A stretch of 64,000 nt of DNA, taken from positions 620,001 through 684,000 of the forward strand of contig NZ_RBCI01000003.1 in NCBI RefSeq assembly GCF_003628535.1. The letters run 5' to 3'. The first letter of the stretch is position 1, and each line of letters begins with the position of its first letter. Source of the stretch: Flavisolibacter nicotianae. GTDB taxonomy: Bacteria; Bacteroidota; Bacteroidia; Chitinophagales; Chitinophagaceae. A model generated the notes under the pieces. It searched no databases and was not told the origin of the DNA. It worked only from the letters and a program-made list of their open reading frames with translations. This document shows, one piece after another, positions 34,325 to 40,466 of this stretch. Position numbers and translations under genes: made by a program.

Positions 34325-35790
34325 TTTTTCTTCTTTTTGTCGTTTAACAGCATGGGATCAACGCGGCCAGCATCATCGTTCCACCGTTGCAGCCGTTCCT
34401 TGCACGGGTCTTTTTCGGTCAGATCGATGGTAATGAACGTGTAGGTTTTGTCGAAACGCACGTCGGCCGAAGACGTTTCAAAAACCGGTATCCACGTGCC
34501 GGTATTGAAATAGCGTTGTTTTTTTGTGCCGGCATTTTCGCCGTCAGCGAAAGGGGTCGTTTGTTCGGGATCGTGGGTGTGTCCAAACAGTACGGCATCG
34601 AGTGTGGGGTTGTCTTTTAAAATCCGTTTGGCTTCTTCGGAAAAAGGAGGCTCCCGTTTCAGCAACAGCGATAAAAAAAACCGACCCAGTAAATGCGTGA
34701 GGAAATACACCAACGCACAAAGGAGGAGGTGCTCGATGGTCAAACCCTCGACAAAGGGGAGCGTTTGGCCCTTGCTTCTGTTTAGGCGGAAATACGTCGT
34801 GATTGCTGCCGCAACCGGGAGCAACACCAACAGCAATAAGGGAACAAGATACTGCAGCGAATACTTGATATACTGGCCCGGAATGCGTCGCAATGCCGCC
34901 GGCAACTCCCAGGTAATTACCCGCAGGGCCTTGCCAAAATTTTCTTTCAGCAGTACATTCAGGATGTTGGGCGTCGGTCTTACATTATCGAGGAAAGGAT
35001 ATGAAAGTTCAAATTGGTTGATCAGGTAGCGGTTGATGAAAGAGCCAAAAGGAAGATTCAGTTCTGTGCCGTTGTTGAGCACCGGGCCGCCGACGGGAAA
35101 GGTGATTTTTTCGTAACGATGCCCATGTTCGATGTACACTCTTCCGTCGAGCACAAGGCTATCGTCGAAAAAACGAATGCGGGCTTTCATTGAACGGCAG
35201 ACGGTTTCACCGGCTCCGCCTTCAACGCAATACCTTTCCAGTGCCACACGCAGGTAGGCCTGTACAGCGGGCCAGTGCCATTCCAGGTCATGATTGCCCT
35301 GTACGACGAGCAATTCATTCCCGTCTGCTACCCAACGGGCCAGCCGGCGAAAAAAAGCCTTGTGTCCGCGGATGCAGCAATAGAGTTTCCACACCGACTT
35401 GTAATCGTGGGTCTTCAGCCCAAATTCTTTTTCCTTTGGTAGAATGGAGCTTTCCAGCTCCGCTAGCTCTTTTTGTATCCCCACCTGTTCCAGGACTTCT
35501 TTCCAGCAACGGAAATCATCAGGTGTTTCAGGAATTGTGCAGATGCGCAAAAAGTCGATGAAGTCGCCGTTGATGACCAGCAGTGCACCTTTACCGTCTG
35601 CCTGCTGTTGCAAATGGTCGAGGAAGCGAACAAAGGACTGATCGGCATAAAAATTCTCGGTGCCTTCGTAATTGCCGTCAGTATTGAGGCCGGCTGCCAT
35701 GTGGAGGTCCGAAAGCACATAGACTTTTCGTCCTTTGGTATCGACCATTACCGGTTGGGTGCTTTCTCCTGTCGTTTTGGATGGGTTCAT
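34321..35790 (-). CDS. Metallophosphoesterase with inserted membrane helices, 489 aa
   Basis: All calcineurin-like metal motifs are present in order: SDLH (D28, H30), NGDFID, QGNHDLEW, EHGHR and FGHTHDPE. Between EHGHR and FGHTH is an insert of about 170 residues with two hydrophobic segments (QYLVPLLLLVLLPVAAAITTYF and IEHLLLCALVYFLTHLLGRFF), so the catalytic domain is interrupted by a membrane hairpin. There is no N-terminal signal peptide, so the catalytic parts are likely cytoplasmic at the inner membrane. Substrate unknown. The downstream lipoprotein-like gene is coupled by ATGA. Lysine-rich C-terminus (DKKKKK). Confidence 0.8.
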   Translation of the reverse strand: MNPSKTTGESTQPVMVDTKGRKVYVLSDLHMAAGLNTDGNYEGTENFYADQSFVRFLDHLQQQADGKGALLVINGDFIDFLRICTIPETPDDFRCWKEVLEQVGIQKELAELESSILPKEKEFGLKTHDYKSVWKLYCCIRGHKAFFRRLARWVADGNELLVVQGNHDLEWHWPAVQAYLRVALERYCVEGGAGETVCRSMKARIRFFDDSLVLDGRVYIEHGHRYEKITFPVGGPVLNNGTELNLPFGSFINRYLINQFELSYPFLDNVRPTPNILNVLLKENFGKALRVITWELPAALRRIPGQYIKYSLQYLVPLLLLVLLPVAAAITTYFRLNRSKGQTLPFVEGLTIEHLLLCALVYFLTHLLGRFFLSLLLKREPPFSEEAKRILKDNPTLDAVLFGHTHDPEQTTPFADGENAGTKKQRYFNTGTWIPVFETSSADVRFDKTYTFITIDLTEKDPCKERLQRWNDDAGRVDPMLLNDKKKKK

Positions 35791-36011
35791 GGAGTTGCTT
35801 TTGTTTCGGCGCCAATGGTTGCGCCGGGCTGTTTTTCTTCAAAGGGAGGAAGCCGAATTCCAAGGGTCTGGGGAGAGTTGGTTGCGGGTAGGCCTGGTTA
35901 AATTTACCGCCATTTACCAGCAACTGCAACAACGCTTTGGAGGTTGTTGATAATTTATCTTCTTCGGCCTGCAAAACAAATGGCTAAGAGGTTACAACGA
36001 ACAGCGCTACA

Positions 36012-36040
36012 GAGCAATTCAATTTGCGATGGAATTGCTC
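36012..36040. repeat. Perfect 9-bp inverted repeat around the acyltransferase start codon
   Basis: GAGCAATTC (36012-36020) and GAATTGCTC (36032-36040) are exact complements; the 11-base loop holds the ATG at 36029-36031. It could control initiation as RNA or bind a protein as DNA. Alternatively the true start is further downstream. Confidence 0.5.
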
Positions 36041-37078
36041 GCATGCAATGTGGACAACGATGCGAATCGGCTTGGATCGGAAATCCACAAACGTTCGGTC
36101 AGAGTTCTTATCTTCCGCTCCGTGTGGTTCCCCCTTTTAAAGGCGTATGCAAAGCTGGCCCTTCGGATTTACTGCCGGAAGGTCGTTGTGAACAAGCCCG
36201 GATGGCTGAAGGCGAAAGGGCCCTTGCTGCTGGCCTGCAATCATCCCAATTCTTTTCTTGATGGCATGATCCTGACATCGCTTTTTCACGAAGATGTGTA
36301 CTCACTTGCACGGGGCGATGCCTTTCGGAAGACGTGGCATGGAAACGTTCTGCGCTGGATGAATCTTCTGCCGGTCTACCGGACCAGTGAGGGCGTTGAA
36401 AACCTGGAACACAACTACACCACGTTCGAAGCCTGCCGCGACGTGTTCCGGCGCAATGGGATCGTTGTTATTTTTAGCGAAGGACGCTGCATCAACGAAT
36501 GGCATTTGCGACCGCTGCGGAAAGGCACGGCACGGCTGGCAACAAAAAGCTGGGAGGATGGCCTTCCGCTGACCGTGCTGCCGGTTGGACTCAACTACAA
36601 TCCCTTTCGCAATTTTGGCAAGAATGTTTTTGTCAATTTTGGCCAGCCGCTCAACAGCGAAGACGTCATGCTGCACCAAACAGACGGACGGATGTTTCTC
36701 ACCTTCAACGATCAACTCCGCACCGAATTGCAAAAGCAGGTGTATGAAATTGCGCTTTGCGATAACAAAACGCAGGCGCAGAAACTGGCCATTCCCGTGC
36801 CTGCCTGGAAAAAAACCGTGTTGGCCCTCCCGGCGGCTGCAGGCTTTTTATTTCATGCGCCGCTTTACTTTGCCGGCAAGCATCTGACAAAAATTTATTT
36901 CAACAACGATCATTTCGATAGTGCGCTGGTGGGCATCCTGTGCCTGGCCTATCCCTTTTATTTGCTTTTGTGGTCTATAATTTCCGGTATGCTTCTCGGC
37001 TGGTTGGCCGCGCTGTTGGTTTTCTTCGCATTGCCGTTTTGCGCCTGGAGTTGTGTGCAGTTGAAACCGCAGGTCTGA
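36029..37078 (+). CDS. PlsC-type lysophospholipid/glycerol-phosphate acyltransferase with two C-terminal helices
   Basis: 349 residues. The acyltransferase block I is CNHPNSFLDG (H then D six residues on, as often in Bacteroidota), block III is IFSEGRCINEW, followed by RPLRKGTARLA and LPLTVLPVGLNY. This family transfers fatty acyl chains to glycerol-phosphate backbones at the inner membrane. The C-terminal 90 residues contain two or three hydrophobic segments (AAAGFLFHAPLYFA, LLLWSIISGMLLGWLAALLVFFALPF). The start codon is uncertain: the first ATG sits in a hairpin loop, and the domain proper begins near residue 25. The gene is divergent from the phosphoesterase. Confidence 0.82.
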   Translation: MELLACNVDNDANRLGSEIHKRSVRVLIFRSVWFPLLKAYAKLALRIYCRKVVVNKPGWLKAKGPLLLACNHPNSFLDGMILTSLFHEDVYSLARGDAFRKTWHGNVLRWMNLLPVYRTSEGVENLEHNYTTFEACRDVFRRNGIVVIFSEGRCINEWHLRPLRKGTARLATKSWEDGLPLTVLPVGLNYNPFRNFGKNVFVNFGQPLNSEDVMLHQTDGRMFLTFNDQLRTELQKQVYEIALCDNKTQAQKLAIPVPAWKKTVLALPAAAGFLFHAPLYFAGKHLTKIYFNNDHFDSALVGILCLAYPFYLLLWSIISGMLLGWLAALLVFFALPFCAWSCVQLKPQV

Positions 37079-37133
37079 TGGCAAATTCGTTTTAATTCCG
37101 TTCATACTTATTCAACTGCTGCAAAGCCGGCGC

Positions 37134-37241
37134 AATAAAAAAACCCACTGTGGAAACAGCGGGTTGATCTAACGATTGCTTGCTATATGAACTTTCTTAA
37201 AATTTCAATCAAATGCGGCAGCACGTATATGCTTTCCCGCT
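37134..37241 (-). ncRNA. Candidate small RNA between promoter-like box and terminator
   Basis: On the minus strand a TATCTTTA box (37247-37254) predicts a transcript starting near 37241. About 75 bases later AACCCGCTGT and ACAGTGGGTT form a hairpin followed by seven T, a standard terminator. No ATG-led ORF with a good context lies in between, so a roughly 105-base RNA is possible. Alternatively the hairpin is a bidirectional terminator of the plus-strand acyltransferase gene, although its plus-strand T tract is missing. Confidence 0.3.
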
Positions 37242-37712
37242 TTTCTTAAAGATAGCATACAACTGTTTGCAGGCGATTGCTGAATTTCACGGCAGAATAC
37301 AATGCAAAATCCAGGACGGGTTCGGTAAAACCCTTTCCTGTGGCTGTTTTCAGGCTATTTTTACTACGATGTCCAACCGGTTTGTTGGTTGCTTTGTTTC
37401 TACTGATCGCTTCGCTTGAGGAGGTGTAAAAACGAAGCTTTATCCCTTTACACCAAGGAGATTTTTCTAAACGAAGTCCGGCAGGGAAGTCGCCTTCCCC
37501 GCCTATCGAACATTGCCGGTCTGCAAGAAGGCTGTGTCGGGGCAAAAAAAGAAAGGCAAAAATGCAATTTTTTTTTGATGGGCGGAAAGGCTTGGAGATC
37601 GTTTTCCGGAATGGTTGAAACGCAGTCCTGGCAAGGCTTTTAACGGGTTTATAAGAGTTTTCTCGTAGGATAAATTGGTGGAAATTATGCATATGTTGGC
37701 GTAAAACCGGCG

Positions 37713-37720
37713 TAGGTTTG
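37713..37720 (+). promoter_or_regulatory. -7 promoter box of the 63-residue protein gene
   Basis: TAGGTTTG is an exact TAnnTTTG match 41 bases before the ATG at 37762. The earlier in-frame ATG at 37720 overlaps this box and is therefore unlikely. Confidence 0.55.
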
Positions 37721-37761
37721 TGTTGTCGAAATCAGTTCTTCAACCTTCAAATTTTCTTGCA

Positions 37762-37953
37762 ATGACCACTAAAAACGCCAATCAAACCACTGTCAGTACC
37801 GCCTACGTTGTCAATCCTGCAAAGGGTGAAATCAAATTGGTAATGACAACCAGTAAAGAAAAAGAAGTAAAAACTCCGGTGGACGCACAGCCGAAGTATG
37901 TGAAGACGTATTATTCCATTGATACAAATGGTGGCGGTTACGCCGGTCTGTAG
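37762..37953 (+). CDS. Small protein with glycine-rich C-terminus, 63 aa
   Basis: It begins MTTKNANQTTVSTAYVV, has two short strand-like parts (GEIKLVMTT, VKTYYSID) and ends NGGGYAGL. No signal peptide, cysteine or known family. A perfect promoter box precedes it and the gene stands alone, facing a secreted protein gene two bases away. Its charged N-terminal two thirds and glycine-rich tail vaguely recall peptide precursors, but no modification enzyme lies nearby, so that is speculation. Coding status rests on the promoter and a plausible start. Confidence 0.5.
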   Translation: MTTKNANQTTVSTAYVVNPAKGEIKLVMTTSKEKEVKTPVDAQPKYVKTYYSIDTNGGGYAGL

Positions 37954-37955
37954 AT

Positions 37956-38774
37956 CTATTTTTTGCCAAAGGCCGGCTGGTTTTTGCCTGCCTCCTTATC
38001 ATAGACGAAGCGCAGTTTTGCGCTTTTTTCTTTTGTTGAACTCATGTAAAGCCGGTGATAAAGATTGGGCGCCGTCACGATCAGCAAGGCTGTATTTGGG
38101 GGAATCGTGCCTTCATTATCGGCCACCATTTCCACCACCACCACCGGTGTTTCCAGGGTAATCCGGACAGTGGTCGTTACCGGCTTGCCGCCCAGTTTCT
38201 CGTGAGAAAGAACCACCTGCTTGTTCACTTTTACCGTAATGGAGTCGCCGTCGATGGTGCCGTTGTCATAAAAGGAAAGCTTTACTTCACCGGTATCGAC
38301 CCGGATGACGGGGACGGTTTCATCTTTAAATGTTGGGGTTACAATCCGGGAAAGGGTAATGGTGCCACCGGTGCCGCAATCGATGTTGGTGCCTTGGAGT
38401 TTACCGGTCCAATAGCCTTCCAGGTACTCGGTTGTTCCATCCTTATGGTAAGTAAGATTAAACCGCTTGACGCAAATGCTGCAGCGGTCTACCAGTGCCT
38501 GTTCGGTGACAGCGCCTTCCTGCACGAGTAATTTTTTTGTTTCGGGATCATAGGACCCGCTAATCTCTTTGCGGATGAAATTTTTGGTGTCCATGTAATG
38601 ATAGGAATCGCCGTAGAGTCCGTCGCCCACCATCTTAATCTGTAACTCGATATTGTTTTGTGCAAAACAGCCGCCGGCAAATGTGAGGGTGCCTTTCCAA
38701 AAACCGCCAACTTCCTGCGCAGACACAAGTAGACATTGACACACGAAAAGGGTGAGGAGGAGGCGTAATTTCAC
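37956..38774 (-). CDS. Secreted hypothetical protein with conserved C-terminal domain, 272 aa
   Basis: Signal peptide KLRLLLTLFVCQCLLVSAQ. The N-terminal domain starts GGFWKGTLTFAGGC and contains YLEGYWTGK; its eight-stranded look resembles a lipocalin-like or related barrel. Cysteines at CFAQ, CSIC and IDCG may form disulfides. The C-terminal domain (VKLSFYDNGTIDGDSITV, VVLSHEKLGGKP, ADNEGTIPPNTALLIV) is a conserved beta-domain I associate with Bacteroidota exported proteins, without known function. Its stop lies two bases from the stop of the convergent 63-residue gene. Confidence 0.7.
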   Translation of the reverse strand: MKLRLLLTLFVCQCLLVSAQEVGGFWKGTLTFAGGCFAQNNIELQIKMVGDGLYGDSYHYMDTKNFIRKEISGSYDPETKKLLVQEGAVTEQALVDRCSICVKRFNLTYHKDGTTEYLEGYWTGKLQGTNIDCGTGGTITLSRIVTPTFKDETVPVIRVDTGEVKLSFYDNGTIDGDSITVKVNKQVVLSHEKLGGKPVTTTVRITLETPVVVVEMVADNEGTIPPNTALLIVTAPNLYHRLYMSSTKEKSAKLRFVYDKEAGKNQPAFGKK

Positions 38775-38870
38775 TAAAGGAAATTAGGAACAAATTCGCA
38801 ACTTCCGATCAAGAGGTTGTTAAAGCAAGCCCGGGAATTATTGAAAAGCGCTCCAGTCTCCATGAGCGGC

Positions 38871-38903
38871 AAAAAAAATGGCGAACCCGAAGCGGTCCGC
38901 CAT
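38871..38903 (-). terminator. Terminator of the OsmC gene
   Basis: On the minus strand ATGGCG pairs with CGCCAT, extended by an ACC/GGT pairing, and eight T follow. It lies 20 bases after the OsmC stop. Confidence 0.75.
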
Positions 38904-38923
38904 CTCAACAGCTTTCCTGCTTA

Positions 38924-39334
38924 TTATGATAGGGTGGCTTCTGAAGAAATTTCTGCTTTCAAAAGTTTGGAAATTGGGCAGTTTTGTTCGGCATTTTTTA
39001 CGGCTTCCTGCCATTTCTCCTGGCTGATGCCGGGTACGCGACCGTTGACTTTCAAATGCGATTTGGTAACAGTGCCATTTTCAAAGGTGATCTGGCATTC
39101 GGTTTCCAGGCTGTCGGGTGTAAATCCTGCTTCACCAAGGACAAACGTCAGCTTCATGGTAAAACAGCCGGCGTGTGCGGCAGCTACCAGTTCTTCAGGA
39201 TTGGTGCCGACGCCTTCCGCAAAACGGGAGTTGTACGAATACTGGGTGTCCTTCAAAACGGTGCTTTGGGTCGATAACTTTCCGTTGCCTTCTTTTCCGG
39301 AGCCGTTCCATACGGCTGTTGCATGTCTGATCAT
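38924..39334 (-). CDS. OsmC family peroxiredoxin
   Basis: 136 residues, full length. The two redox cysteines lie in AAAHAGCFTMKLTF (residue about 57) and EQNCPISKLL (about 119), as in the OsmC/Ohr superfamily of thiol peroxidases that remove organic or inorganic hydroperoxides. VGTNPEELVAAAHAGC matches the OsmC subgroup. Cytoplasmic. A perfect minus-strand TATCTTTG box at 39357-39364 lies 22 bases upstream of the start, and a terminator follows, so the gene is probably monocistronic. Confidence 0.92.
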   Translation of the reverse strand: MIRHATAVWNGSGKEGNGKLSTQSTVLKDTQYSYNSRFAEGVGTNPEELVAAAHAGCFTMKLTFVLGEAGFTPDSLETECQITFENGTVTKSHLKVNGRVPGISQEKWQEAVKNAEQNCPISKLLKAEISSEATLS

Positions 39335-39356
39335 ATTTCCGATTTTTTTAGGATAA

Positions 39357-39364
39357 CAAAGATA
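39357..39364 (-). promoter_or_regulatory. -7 promoter box of the OsmC gene
   Basis: The minus strand reads TATCTTTG, the same octamer as upstream of the DUF2911 and carboxylase genes. Confidence 0.6.
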
Positions 39365-39554
39365 GGAGAGAGTTTGGGGTTTGAAGTTTTGCGTACCTGT
39401 TTACCTGCTCTCTTTTTTCCTTTTACGGGTGGTTTTAGCAGTGGGTCTTACAGGATCAAGCGCACCGATGCCCGGACGTTTTTAAGCAGTAAAAACAAAC
39501 GTGCAGGCTGCCCGGGGAAACTTTCTCCGGCCTCAGCAGCCTCAAACGCCAAGC

Positions 39555-40466
39555 TCATTTCATCCACTTTGCCCACCAGGGCAGGCGGTTCAGGCGAACC
39601 GCCGCATATTTTTCTTCGCGGGCACCAAACGAGCTGTAAAAGAAAGCAAGGTTGCGGATATCGCTTCCTTCAAAATCGAGCAGCAATTCCCGGTTTGCAT
39701 GGTCCTGAATAAACGCGTCGATGAGTGCATGTGAAGCTCCAAGGGTGCGGCCGTTCGGATGATTGCCCACCAGGATATAGTAGGCGCGCCGGTGTGAAAA
39801 CAAAAACGCCGCAGAGGCCAGCAGGTTTCCGTCCTTTCCCCTGATGCCATACGTCTCACCTTTTCCCTGTTGATGCAAATGCGCAAACAGGTTTTTGAAC
39901 GACTGCGCTTCCCGGTCGCTGATCGTTGCCGGCTGGAAACGGGTGAGTTCGAAAATCGAATCAAGCGAAACGTTCCGGGCAACTGTACAGCCGTAGTCGC
40001 GGCTTTTTTTTATGTTGCGACGGATGTTTTCCCGGTAGCCGTTTTCAATGACTTCATACGGCCGGTTGAGGGAAAGTACATAATTCATCCGTTCGTACAA
40101 TGGGTACCCGGTACCGGCAAACAGGTTCTGGTGGTTGAGCGAAAAATCCCAGTATCGAAAGCTCCTTGGAATCGCTGCCATGAATGAGGTAATTATGTCT
40201 GCTGAAAGGCGGTTGCCAAAAACGCCCAGTTGTGCCGTAAGGAAGGGCTGGTAGAGATAGGCAATGCCCCATTTTTTTCGCCAGGGCAGGGGCATTACGG
40301 TTTCGTAATCGTTCCGGACCAGTGCGTCCCAATTGCCGGCCATCGCATCGAGGTAAAAACTGTATGCGTAGACCAGCCCATTACCCGACCGGCTGATGCA
40401 ATTGTCCCATTTCGAAAGGTCAATCTCCCGCTGTTTGATATACCGTATCTGTCCTGCTCCTGTCAT
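39555..40466 (-). CDS. FemAB/GNAT-like acyltransferase, 303 aa
   Basis: The protein has the double-GNAT look of FemAB-type or BioF2-like acetyltransferases: IDLSKWDNCISRSGNGLVYAYSFYLDAM near the start, RENIRRNIKKSRDYGCTV in the middle (basic helix), and IRGKDGNLLASAAFLFSHRRAYYILVGNHPNGRTLGASH, then LLDFEGSDIRNLAFFYSSFGA at the end. Such enzymes add amino acids or acyl groups to peptidoglycan or other cell-surface molecules. The ATG shares one base with the stop of the M1 peptidase gene (TGATG), so the two are coupled; a functional link is not obvious. Confidence 0.75.
   Translation of the reverse strand: MTGAGQIRYIKQREIDLSKWDNCISRSGNGLVYAYSFYLDAMAGNWDALVRNDYETVMPLPWRKKWGIAYLYQPFLTAQLGVFGNRLSADIITSFMAAIPRSFRYWDFSLNHQNLFAGTGYPLYERMNYVLSLNRPYEVIENGYRENIRRNIKKSRDYGCTVARNVSLDSIFELTRFQPATISDREAQSFKNLFAHLHQQGKGETYGIRGKDGNLLASAAFLFSHRRAYYILVGNHPNGRTLGASHALIDAFIQDHANRELLLDFEGSDIRNLAFFYSSFGAREEKYAAVRLNRLPWWAKWMK

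Larger units (their letters stand above)
37079..37761. other. 683-base gap with possible minus-strand small RNA
   Basis: No protein gene is supported; the open frames are without recognisable domains. Signals seen: a minus-strand TATCTTTA box (37247-37254) about 80 bases ahead of a minus-oriented hairpin with T run (37134-37165), and a perfect plus-strand promoter box at 37713-37720 for the following small gene. Confidence 0.5.

Noticed and set aside
37246-37692. 148-residue minus-strand ORF in a gap
   Set aside because: No signal, domain or plausible start context; composition looks random.
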